A DNA stretch of 64,000 nucleotides, taken from GCA-2715965 sp047608975. Lineage in GTDB: Bacteria > Verrucomicrobiota > Verrucomicrobiia > Limisphaerales > JAYPXF01. The stretch spans positions 1-64,000 of the forward strand of contig JBLFYM010000012.1 of the NCBI GenBank assembly GCA_047608975.1, written 5' to 3'. Made by a program: the position numbers and the translations under genes. Below are positions 15,283 to 23,883 of the stretch, one piece after another; the first letter of the stretch is position 1, and each line of letters starts with the position of its first letter. The notes below the pieces were generated by a model, which did no database searches, was not told where the DNA came from, and was given only the letters and a program-made list of their open reading frames with translations.

Positions 15283-18200
15283 ATGAAACCGCTTCAAATT
15301 ACGGCACTGGCTTTCCTTTGCGCTCTTGAGGCGGGCTTCGCCAGCGTCAACGAACCCAGTTTGCAAACTGCGATTGACTATCGTTGCGCCTCCCCAAAAC
15401 AACCGGGGCTCACCGTGCGCTACCGCACCAGCTCAGGAGGGGCATTCAGACAGCCGGAAGCTGAAATGTTTGAAGCAACCGTGAGGGCGACGGACGACTC
15501 GGCCATCCGCCTGGTGCGTGGCGATTCGTCGTTGCTGCTGCAGATCGAAACTGCCGCCCAAGTCGTACCGCCCAATCACGACTATGCCTTCTCGACGCGG
15601 ATCAACCTCAATGATTCCGGCAACGTCGCCATTGCCGTCACCGACGTCGCGGGCGGCCGCATTGGCGGTCTTTTCTGTCAGAGAAAGCGCGTCCTCGCAC
15701 TTGATGGTAAGAACAAATGGACTTTCAGCGGCATTGAAGTCGCCACGGATAAGTGGATTACCCTGACGATGCGCTTCACCGTCAGCACCGGAAAATATCA
15801 AATCGTCTGGAGGGCCGACGGCGGCCAGGAGCGGGTTGGCCGAACTTTAAAAACGCTCTCAACCCAACCGCCGCACGCGATCAATTACCTCCCCCAAGCT
15901 CCGCCGCGTTCAAGTATTCTCATTGATTACGTCAGGCTGCAATACGCCGCCCAGAGCGCCGTCGAAAACCGCGTCGACGCCCTCGAGGGCGCGATCATCA
16001 GCGGGCGCGATCACAGGGGAGTGAAACGGTATTTTCAACTGAACGACGGCAATATCAGGGATACTGCGGTCGTCGCGACCATGCCGCTGATCGTCGAAAT
16101 GGACCTGGCTGCGCCAACCCGCATCGGCACTTTCCGAATGTACGACGGCGACCCGCGCATCAACCGCCAACCCAGCGGTCCCTCCCGCGCAACCGTCTAC
16201 CGTCTCGAAGGGCTGAACCGGGCGGGACAGTGGCTCAAACTCGCCGAACGCACCGCCGCCGAGGGCAATCCGGATGCGGGCGATTTTGAGTCCTCCTATC
16301 ACCAAGATGACTTTGATCCCATTGATATTCTGCAGCTGAAACTTTTCATCAACGACTCTAACGACACCAAGAGACGCCTAAACAACCGAACGGTCGGGGA
16401 TAAAGTGGTGATCCTGCGCGAACTGGGATTGCTGGGTGGCAAACTGGCCGACGGCGCTGCCGGCAACTTCACCAAGAATATCTTCGGTGAATTTCGGCTG
16501 CCCGTCTATCGCGATCAGCGGGAAGCCGCGCTGCATCTGCACAATGCCCGCCCCGACCGGAAAAACCACAAGGTGAAGATCAACTTCCGCGGACGCGCCT
16601 CGGGCAAACCCGCGGGAGAAACCAGGGAAGCTGAATTGGCTCCGGGCGAAAACATTTTCCGCATCAAGCTCGATGAGTTTGCCGATGGCGAATACATCGC
16701 CACCATCACCGACGCCCAAAGCCAACTCGGCCGCGCCGCCGCGTTCCGGAGACTTCTCAGGCTACAACGCTCACAGGAGCCCCCCAAACGGCCGGCGCCG
16801 GTGAATCTGACCGGCAAGAAGATGTTCTTCCCCGATGCCTATTACCTCGACTCTTACACGAATATCAAATTCGCCCCGACCCAGGCTGAGGCGCTGCAAA
16901 TCGTCCGGCCCGCTTCGGTCGAGACCGGAAACGTCCGGCACGGCTATCAAGTCTACGTCGATGGCCAAAACCGTCTGCACATCCCCTTCTACACGGTTGA
17001 CAAGCACTGGACCCGCGAGAGCAGAAAAACCTTCATCGCCTCCCAGACTGCTCCGGGTAGCGACCAGTGGACATTTGCTCAGACCGCCAAGGTCGAAGTT
17101 CCCGGCAAGGTGCCGCAGCCGAGCCCGATAGATTCAGAACCGCCACCCGCAGGGAAACCGGACTGGGCACCCAAACCCAAAGATGGCGAGATTTCTTTCA
17201 GGTTCTATGCCCCGGACAAAGACGGCCCGGTCGATTTGAGACAGGTCAAATTTGAGTATACCAGACGCTACTCCGCCGCATCGGTGCTGGGCGAAACCGG
17301 CAAGATTGACTGGGGAGTAATCACCCCGCCGGTCAACTCCACTTTCCCAATTTGGTACCGATCCCCCGGCGAAGCCATTATCCTGAGCAAAACCCCCTTG
17401 CTGCGCGACCATATCTCCGCCGGCGAATTCGAGAAAATAACCGACTCCAACGACAACACCGTCGGCCAATGGATCTCCGACGACGGCAGAACCCTCTCCT
17501 ACGCCCGAGGACGCCTGCTCCGGCGCTACCCGCCCTTCGCCGCGCTCTATGACAACCTGGCGCCCGCCTCCAGAATCCTCTCGATTGTCAGCACCACCGA
17601 TGGCCTGAGCTGGAACTACTCCTACATGATCCCGCCCGACGAAAACCTTCCGGCAATCGCGCAGCAATACGGTGCCAAGGTCAGCCGCGTGCCGGACGGC
17701 AACGGGCTCATGCAGGCGTTCGTCTACCGCTACCTGGCGCGCGAACAGACCATCTCCATAGGACTCGCCTACAGTTGGGACGGAGCCAACTGGCGCAATT
17801 TCACCGCGGAGAAGATCTTTGTCGAAAACGGCCCGCCGGGCACCTGGAACGCCGGATCGATGTCGATCACCCACAGCGCCGTGGTCATCGGTATGGATGT
17901 CTATCAGCTGCTCAGCTGGGTGCATCAGAAATTTCATTTTTACGGCGAAATCGACAAACGTGCCGACTTTGCCCAACTAGACGGTGCCGCATTGAAGAAG
18001 TATTTCGCCGGACGCGAACTGGAAAAGTGGCCGTATTTCGAAGCCATGGGCGGATACGACGGCATCGCCGCCGACGCGCGCAATGCCGGATTCAGCGTGG
18101 GACTCGCCAAATACCGACTTGGCGGCTTGTTCAGCCTCGGCCCGGAACCGGGAGCAACCGGGGAGTTCACCACCGGATTGATCCTTGCCAGCAGCGCCAT

Positions 18201-18402
18201 GACCGCAAACGTGGACATCGCCAAAGGCGGCTTTCTGGAAATAGAACTACTCGACAAGAATGACAAAAACATCCCGGCGTTCTCTCAAAAACTCACCGCC
18301 GCCGATGGAATTGAGCTGGCCCTATTCCCCAAGCTCCCACCGCAGCCATTTAAAGTCCGCGCCCGAATGAAGAAGGCAACGCTCTACTCAATTCGTTTTT
18401 AG
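15283..18402 (+). CDS. Large secreted lectin/propeller protein, sialidase-like, function unknown
   Basis: 1039 residues from ATG 15283 (MKPLQITALAFLCALEAGFA), a signal-peptide start; upstream codons in frame are non-coding. Order of parts: a concanavalin/LamG-like beta-sandwich (about 45-215, DYAFSTRINLNDSGNVAIAV); a discoidin (F5/8 type C)-like domain (about 225-395, LIVEMDLAAPTRIGTFRMYDGD); a beta-sandwich linker (about 400-495); and a beta-propeller-like C-terminal half (about 510-1035) with sialidase-like repeats (VYVDGQNRLHIPFYT, STTDGLSWNYSYMIPP, YSWDGANWRNF). The propeller suggests binding or cleavage of a glycan outside the cell, but I do not see the sialidase arginine triad. It is divergent from the PAS gene across 111 bp. 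Confidence 0.6.
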   Translation: MKPLQITALAFLCALEAGFASVNEPSLQTAIDYRCASPKQPGLTVRYRTSSGGAFRQPEAEMFEATVRATDDSAIRLVRGDSSLLLQIETAAQVVPPNHDYAFSTRINLNDSGNVAIAVTDVAGGRIGGLFCQRKRVLALDGKNKWTFSGIEVATDKWITLTMRFTVSTGKYQIVWRADGGQERVGRTLKTLSTQPPHAINYLPQAPPRSSILIDYVRLQYAAQSAVENRVDALEGAIISGRDHRGVKRYFQLNDGNIRDTAVVATMPLIVEMDLAAPTRIGTFRMYDGDPRINRQPSGPSRATVYRLEGLNRAGQWLKLAERTAAEGNPDAGDFESSYHQDDFDPIDILQLKLFINDSNDTKRRLNNRTVGDKVVILRELGLLGGKLADGAAGNFTKNIFGEFRLPVYRDQREAALHLHNARPDRKNHKVKINFRGRASGKPAGETREAELAPGENIFRIKLDEFADGEYIATITDAQSQLGRAAAFRRLLRLQRSQEPPKRPAPVNLTGKKMFFPDAYYLDSYTNIKFAPTQAEALQIVRPASVETGNVRHGYQVYVDGQNRLHIPFYTVDKHWTRESRKTFIASQTAPGSDQWTFAQTAKVEVPGKVPQPSPIDSEPPPAGKPDWAPKPKDGEISFRFYAPDKDGPVDLRQVKFEYTRRYSAASVLGETGKIDWGVITPPVNSTFPIWYRSPGEAIILSKTPLLRDHISAGEFEKITDSNDNTVGQWISDDGRTLSYARGRLLRRYPPFAALYDNLAPASRILSIVSTTDGLSWNYSYMIPPDENLPAIAQQYGAKVSRVPDGNGLMQAFVYRYLAREQTISIGLAYSWDGANWRNFTAEKIFVENGPPGTWNAGSMSITHSAVVIGMDVYQLLSWVHQKFHFYGEIDKRADFAQLDGAALKKYFAGRELEKWPYFEAMGGYDGIAADARNAGFSVGLAKYRLGGLFSLGPEPGATGEFTTGLILASSAMTANVDIAKGGFLEIELLDKNDKNIPAFSQKLTAADGIELALFPKLPPQPFKVRARMKKATLYSIRF

Positions 18403-18430
18403 CCAGGCCGTGTTCTGTTTCCTCCCCGCG

Positions 18431-18535
18431 ATCGCCACCCGTCAACTCGTTGCGACCGGTGGCCGCTACGCCATCTGCACCATGTGCGTCGGCGTGGGGC
18501 AAGGTGTGGCGATGCTGTTGGAACGCCACGACTGA
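18431..18535 (+). pseudogene. C-terminal relic of a thiolase (acetyl-CoA acetyltransferase)
   Basis: On the plus strand, codons 18440-18535 translate to RQLVATGGRYAICTMCVGVG followed by QGVAMLLERHD and a stop. This is the terminal signature of thiolases: a GGRY motif, a cysteine in TMCVGVGQG, which corresponds to the second active-site cysteine, and a short ER-type end. No thiolase sequence precedes it, because the upstream gene ends at 18402 and encodes an unrelated secreted protein. The remainder was therefore lost by deletion or insertion. There is no start codon and it is surely not functional. Confidence 0.75.
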
Positions 18536-18620
18536 AGGCCAGGCCGGGCTTGTGCGATCCGCTTTGCAAAACTCGGATTCAGCGTCGGCGTGAATGGGAA
18601 TTCGTTTTATCTCCAGATGC

Positions 18621-21600
18621 TCAACGCGTCCGCGCCAAGGCATCAGTCTCCTGCAAGGTGAAGCGGGTATTCATCACGGAATGCTTCTCGGGACCTTCGG
18701 CATACTTGAGGTAAGTTGTTGCGATGATTGTGCCATCGGGTAGGAGTTCGAGATCGGAGTAACCGCAATCGGCATTTCCCTGTCCTGGCTGGTCAGATTG
18801 TTTTCGCAGTGTGTTGTGGAAGAGCTTGATGCGGTAGTCACCCGACCTGCCGGCGAGGATGTCTTCGAACCGGCCCACCCACGCGACGTAGTGGCCGTAG
18901 GTCGAACTGCTTTCCGCCACATCTCGGAACGCGACGACGAGGCGTCCATCAGGGGCGAATTTCGCGACGTGGCGATCGCCCGTGAGGTTGGCGGGCAGTT
19001 CCTCCGGCGCGCTCCAGGTCTTCGCGTTGTCGCGACTGACAGAGAACATGGATTGATGCTGGCGGCTGTTTTCGCGAAGCAGCATGAGGTGGGTCTTTCC
19101 GTCGGAGGAACGGATCACGCACGGCTGCGACCAACGATTTGGGACGCGGAGGATACGGCGACTGGCACTCCAGGTCAGTCCGCCGTCGAGAGACTCGCTC
19201 TGGCCGACGTAGCCCGGCAGGTCGCTCCACATCACGACCCGCTTGTCTTCATCGAAGGCGAGGATGGTCTTCGGAGGGACTTCTCCTTGGACGCCGTTCG
19301 GGGCCATCGGGGTCCAGCTTTTGCCTTCGTCATCGGAATACGATTGATGCATCGGATAGGGCGGATTGCCGCGGCGGCTCCAATCAAGACCGTCCGCAAA
19401 GCAGAATAGACGCGCCGTGCCATCGGGCGCGACAAGGCGATGCAGGGCGGGCGTATTGGAGGTCTCTTTCCAGTTTTCAGGTACGTCCAAGGGTTTGCTC
19501 CAAGTGCGACCGGCATCCGTGCTTTTGGCGATCGGTCCGATCCATTGCGCGTGGCCGAGGCACCAGGCAGCGAACATGGTCTTTCCATCCGGCAACAGGA
19601 CCGTGTCGCAGTGTCCCTGATAAACCGACTTTGTGCCGGCAGCTACGACGGAGTGGCGATCCTTGTCTGCGGAAAGATCGACGAGCGGCAAGTCGATCTC
19701 GCGATTCACTCCGGGAGTAGGGCCCTTGAATTCTGGGAGCCTCGACACCTCCCGGGCGAGGGGCCGACTGATCAGCATCTTTGCCTTGGACCGCGGGCCC
19801 TTGAACTGCTTCGCCAACACATCCTCTTCAGTGAAACGGGCCATCAGGATCTCGCCGTCGGTGGAGCGGTTGCGGTCGTAGGAGATGTAGATGGTTCCGT
19901 CCGGAGACTGAAAGCCGTCAGGGTATGAAATGCCTTTGCGCTCGTCGAGGATGAGGCCGCCCTGCCAGTTTTCTCCATCGTCGTCGGAGAGCCAGGCGCT
20001 GAGTTTCACGCGGCCGAAGTGCGCGTCGATTTTGTCGCCGTGCTTGACCAGCAGCAGGCGTCCGGATTGCAGCCGCCGAATGTGAAATCGCGCCACCGGT
20101 TGTTTGATCGCCGACTCCACGGGCTTGCTCCAAGTCACCCCGCTGTCGTTGGAGACGCTTTCCATGATTCCGTTGCGCGTTCGAGCCAGCATCCAGAGCG
20201 AACCGTTCTTTTTCTCCACGATCATGTGCTCGTGCCAGTCGGGATTCGGGAAGGTCCGGACGCCGCGCCGTTTCCAAGTCGCGCCTTCGTCGGTCGAGAC
20301 GAAGACGTTCGCGCCGCGGAAGGGGTCGAGTGCGCGGAAGCAGCCTCGGAACTCGCGAAAGCCGGAGCGTTGGTCGAGTGAGATCGGCAGCATCCATTCA
20401 CCGGTGGAGAGGACGGTCGGTTTGTTGAGCGTGACGCCGTGCCAGATGCGGCGTGGTTGGGACCAGGTCGGCGCAGCGGCATCGGGATTCTCGCAGACGG
20501 TGGTCCACACGCCAGCGCGGCCGTCGAACATGTCCATCGACTGGTCGAAGATCAGCCAGAGCCGCCCTTTGGGATCCGTCCAGAGATTGCCGACGAGAAT
20601 GCTTCGTTTCGCGCCGAGATCGTCCTCATGGGAATCGAGCACGACGCGCGGGCTCGACCAGGTCTCACCGTCGTCATCGCTGGAGGCGAGGACAAAGAAG
20701 GCACCAGGACTGTCGCCGCCCGCGACCCAACAGGCCCAGAGCCGCCCACCTGGAGTGCGCTCGATGCCGATGGTCATGCCGTAGTCGAGCCGGTCGTAAT
20801 CGTATTCGGGAAGCGGCGAGGTGTTCACGACCGGTGGAACAAGGGCGTGATCGGCGATCTTCTCCATCTTTGCGATCCGAATGGCTGCCTGCTCGGACGT
20901 CTCCTTTTTCACTGCGGCCTTCGGATTGCCGGCAGCGAGCAACCTGATCGTCAGCCCCTTGCCAAGCACGGGAAAGGCGAGCTTGCGCACGGTCAGCTTC
21001 TCCCCGCGCTCGAGACGCTTGCGGTAGGCAAAGACGCGGTTGATGGCGCCGGCAAAGAGTTGAAATTCGGGCGTGTTGACTTTCTCGAATCCGCGGGCGA
21101 GCAGGTCGCGACGGCGGTTGGCGGAGTGTTCCTTGCTGAGCGTCATCACATGGAGTTCACCGGGAGTAATGCATTCGATCGAGTAGCCCTCGATGCTGGT
21201 GCGGAGGAAGTTGCGTCCGAGGAGAATCTCAGGTGCCTCGATGAGCGAGTAGTCGCGGTCGGTGAAAAGCTTCATGCCCGGTTTCATGATCGCCGGTGGC
21301 ACAGGCGGTGCCGGGATTGGTTTTCGGGTAAGGCCTTTTTGCGAGGCGAACTCGCCGACTGTCTCCAGTTTTCCAAACATGATCCGTTCCTTGCGGCTCG
21401 GGGAATGGTCGCCTTGGGTGACCGTCAACCAGATCACGTCGGCGTGCTCGCGGAAGGTGGGATATTGGAAGGACTTCGTGGTCTCGAAACGATATTTCCG
21501 CTCCCAGCGTTTGCCGTCGCGGGAGACATCGACATTGAACACGCTGCGGTTCACACCATGAATGCGGGTCGACTCCTGCCAGCCGAGATAGTAGACGACG

Positions 21601-22541
21601 CCAAACTTGTCGAAGGTCGGTTTCGAGTTCGCGCCGTTGGGCACGTGGGGCAGTTCGCCTCCGACCGTCCAGGAGCGACCGTCCTTGCTCGTGGTGAAAT
21701 GGTAGTTGCCGCCGTCGTTGCGGCAGATCGCCATCCACGTTCCATCGGGGAGACGATTCACCGCCGACTCGCTCAAGTTCGCGGATTGCGGCTCGTTGTA
21801 ATGCCCCAGGATCTCGAAGGTGGCGAAGTCGTCATGAACGAGCGCGAGCGCGTTCTGCTTGCCGGGGAAATTATTGAGCGCGATGTAGGTTCTTCCATCG
21901 AAGACCTTGAATGAATCGAAGAGGTAGAGACCGAAATCCCTGGCCGGCTGCTTGAACCCGCGGACCACGGCGTCGGCGTGGAAGTATCGCGGCTGCATGT
22001 CGAAGGCGCCGGCCGACGTTTTCAATTTCACCTTGTGAATTGTCGGAGCAAAGCTCCGCGTCCTGATGTCGAAGTCCCGGTACCACATCTGCGACTGCCG
22101 TTGCCCGGGACGTTCGCTCGCGAAGTAGCAACGCAGAGTGCTCTCGTTGACCGGGTGGATGCGTGGAACGAAGACCGCCCCCTCGGGCAGAATCACATTC
22201 CCGAAGACCTGCCTGCCCCGCGCGATGACCTGGACTGCCTCGACCTTGAGCGAGTCGAGGCCAACGATGGACAGTGTGCTGTAGATATTCGGCCGCGCCG
22301 CGCTTTCCCCGGTCATCTCGTCATCCACCTCGGCAACGATGTAGGCATGGCGATTGACGATGGCCAACTCGGCATCATGCGCGCCTTTCACCTTCGGTGC
22401 GGTGACCTTGACGAGCCGTTCCATGACCTGATCGCCCGCCAGCGCGGCGCCCCAGCCCGGCGGAACGATTCGCTCGTCCGCCGGAGCGGCCATGGCCGTA
22501 ATTCCTGTCGCCAGAAGAAAGGAGAAGATCTGTGTTCGCAT
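18621..22541 (-). CDS. Secreted triple-propeller sialidase-like protein
   Basis: About 1306 residues from ATG 22541 (MRTQIFSFLLATGITAMAA, signal peptide); an ATG at 22559 is also in frame. Three propeller-like blocks follow one another: about 25-420, 540-900 and 930-1300. The last two contain many Asp-box motifs typical of sialidases (SSDDDGETW, STDEGATW, SNDSGVTW, LSDDDGENW; then STDAGRTW, SDDEGKSW, SLDGGLTW, SRDNAKTW). The first block has more divergent repeats (TSKDGRSWTVGG, VSRDGKRWERK). Sialidases hydrolyse terminal sialic acids, usually as a single six-bladed propeller of 350-400 residues, so a tandem of three is unusual. The start of each block could hold the arginine motif, but the catalytic residues cannot be confirmed by eye. 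Confidence 0.75.
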   Translation of the reverse strand: MRTQIFSFLLATGITAMAAPADERIVPPGWGAALAGDQVMERLVKVTAPKVKGAHDAELAIVNRHAYIVAEVDDEMTGESAARPNIYSTLSIVGLDSLKVEAVQVIARGRQVFGNVILPEGAVFVPRIHPVNESTLRCYFASERPGQRQSQMWYRDFDIRTRSFAPTIHKVKLKTSAGAFDMQPRYFHADAVVRGFKQPARDFGLYLFDSFKVFDGRTYIALNNFPGKQNALALVHDDFATFEILGHYNEPQSANLSESAVNRLPDGTWMAICRNDGGNYHFTTSKDGRSWTVGGELPHVPNGANSKPTFDKFGVVYYLGWQESTRIHGVNRSVFNVDVSRDGKRWERKYRFETTKSFQYPTFREHADVIWLTVTQGDHSPSRKERIMFGKLETVGEFASQKGLTRKPIPAPPVPPAIMKPGMKLFTDRDYSLIEAPEILLGRNFLRTSIEGYSIECITPGELHVMTLSKEHSANRRRDLLARGFEKVNTPEFQLFAGAINRVFAYRKRLERGEKLTVRKLAFPVLGKGLTIRLLAAGNPKAAVKKETSEQAAIRIAKMEKIADHALVPPVVNTSPLPEYDYDRLDYGMTIGIERTPGGRLWACWVAGGDSPGAFFVLASSDDDGETWSSPRVVLDSHEDDLGAKRSILVGNLWTDPKGRLWLIFDQSMDMFDGRAGVWTTVCENPDAAAPTWSQPRRIWHGVTLNKPTVLSTGEWMLPISLDQRSGFREFRGCFRALDPFRGANVFVSTDEGATWKRRGVRTFPNPDWHEHMIVEKKNGSLWMLARTRNGIMESVSNDSGVTWSKPVESAIKQPVARFHIRRLQSGRLLLVKHGDKIDAHFGRVKLSAWLSDDDGENWQGGLILDERKGISYPDGFQSPDGTIYISYDRNRSTDGEILMARFTEEDVLAKQFKGPRSKAKMLISRPLAREVSRLPEFKGPTPGVNREIDLPLVDLSADKDRHSVVAAGTKSVYQGHCDTVLLPDGKTMFAAWCLGHAQWIGPIAKSTDAGRTWSKPLDVPENWKETSNTPALHRLVAPDGTARLFCFADGLDWSRRGNPPYPMHQSYSDDEGKSWTPMAPNGVQGEVPPKTILAFDEDKRVVMWSDLPGYVGQSESLDGGLTWSASRRILRVPNRWSQPCVIRSSDGKTHLMLLRENSRQHQSMFSVSRDNAKTWSAPEELPANLTGDRHVAKFAPDGRLVVAFRDVAESSSTYGHYVAWVGRFEDILAGRSGDYRIKLFHNTLRKQSDQPGQGNADCGYSDLELLPDGTIIATTYLKYAEGPEKHSVMNTRFTLQETDALARTR

Positions 22542-22622
22542 GCAACGAAATGTAGACATCTGCTCGTCGAAATTCGACCGCGAACATATGGGGATCTCGC
22601 GAGATGGCGTGGGGTTTCCGTT

Positions 22623-23882
22623 TCAGAAACGGGCGAAGGTGGAGGCGACCGGCGCGGTGTAGCGCACGTCGAGATGCGGCGTGCGCAGAGGTCGTCCCGC
22701 CGCCAGGGACTTGAGGCAGGATTCCAACAGTCCGCTGGTGAGCAGGGTTCGTTCAACCGGATACGGGGCCTTGCCGGTGAGGAACATCTTCTCGGCCTGC
22801 GACATGAGGGAGGCGGAATAGGTCACGTTCGGCACGGGCGGGAGGTAGAAAAGTGTGGACAACGGTTCGGCCCGTCCCTTGATGCGCGCGGCGACGGTGA
22901 AGTCACCGACGAGTCCGTTCAGCAACAACATGGATGCCTTCAAGCCATCGCGATAGTGGATGCGATAGAGCAGCGGACTTGTCACCAACTGCCGCATCTG
23001 CTTTGGCGTCGGATAGCGATGACTGAAGTCGCCGACCTGCTTCAGGGTCTGGCTGCGACTGAGACAGGCTTCAAAGAGTTTTGGATCCCAACCGCCGCGA
23101 CTCCAAGATCCACTTTCCAATGCGCGCCAGACCTGGTCACCTTCGATCGCCTCGACTGATTTGACACCCGTCTCTCCGCCCTGCCGGCGTTCGGCGATGC
23201 TTTGCAGAGTTTCCAAGGCATGAAATCCGTAGATCTCCTTACCCCCATACGCGACGCACACGATTTCTTCGGCCGGGGCGCCGTGCGGCAGATCGACCGC
23301 CGGCATGCGCCAGGTCACCGGCAGCGAAGAACCGGCCAGTAGCGGGAAATTCATATCCCGCGCCGTATCGACCATCTCCTTGGCCCAGTCCCATTTCCAC
23401 GAAAGATGTTTGTCGTTGAACACCGGCACGACCCGACCGTCCTTGCGGAATACCTCGACGACTTTCTTGAAGAATTCGTAGCGGGGATATTGTTTCTGAC
23501 CCAGGTCATTGACGGGATAATCCCCGTGTTCGCCGATCACTAGCACCGCATCGACGGCAAGTTCTTCACCGCCGCAACGCAATGCTTCCGCGATGGTGGG
23601 ATAGAGGGTGAAACCGGCCTCCTGCGCGCGACTGCGGCTGAGATCGTTGGCCGGATACTGTGCGACATATGCGGATACGACATCGAACGGCGGCCGATGC
23701 CAGCGTCCGGCGTCGGGATAGCCCCAGAGAAATCGCTCGGCCATGTGCCACGCGTGCGACGGCTTCCACCAGACGGTGGTGATGACCGCCATTCGTTTGC
23801 GCTTCGGCTTGTCCGCCGCACTGCTGATCGCGCCCGACGCGATTCCGGCTCCGACCGTGGTCAGGAATGTTCGTCTCTTCAT
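22623..23882 (-). CDS. Tat-exported protein of unknown function
   Basis: 419 residues with a twin-arginine-type leader (KRRTFLTTVGAGIASGAISSA). The body contains KRMAVITTVWWKPSHAWHM, a Rossmann-like VDAVLVIGEHGDYP segment, VPVFNDKHLSWKWDWAKEM and AGSSLPVTWRMP. These suggest an exported enzyme or binding protein with an NAD-dependent-oxidoreductase-like or periplasmic-binding-like fold, but I cannot name a family. Its ATG at 23882 lies one base after the stop codon (23884-23886) of the DUF6807-PhoD gene, so the two are almost certainly translationally coupled and may act together. Confidence 0.65.
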   Translation of the reverse strand: MKRRTFLTTVGAGIASGAISSAADKPKRKRMAVITTVWWKPSHAWHMAERFLWGYPDAGRWHRPPFDVVSAYVAQYPANDLSRSRAQEAGFTLYPTIAEALRCGGEELAVDAVLVIGEHGDYPVNDLGQKQYPRYEFFKKVVEVFRKDGRVVPVFNDKHLSWKWDWAKEMVDTARDMNFPLLAGSSLPVTWRMPAVDLPHGAPAEEIVCVAYGGKEIYGFHALETLQSIAERRQGGETGVKSVEAIEGDQVWRALESGSWSRGGWDPKLFEACLSRSQTLKQVGDFSHRYPTPKQMRQLVTSPLLYRIHYRDGLKASMLLLNGLVGDFTVAARIKGRAEPLSTLFYLPPVPNVTYSASLMSQAEKMFLTGKAPYPVERTLLTSGLLESCLKSLAAGRPLRTPHLDVRYTAPVASTFARF

Positions 23883-23883
23883 A

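Noticed and set aside
20439..21914. 491-residue plus-strand ORF
   Set aside because: Antisense shadow of the sialidase-like gene; no signal peptide, motif or start context.
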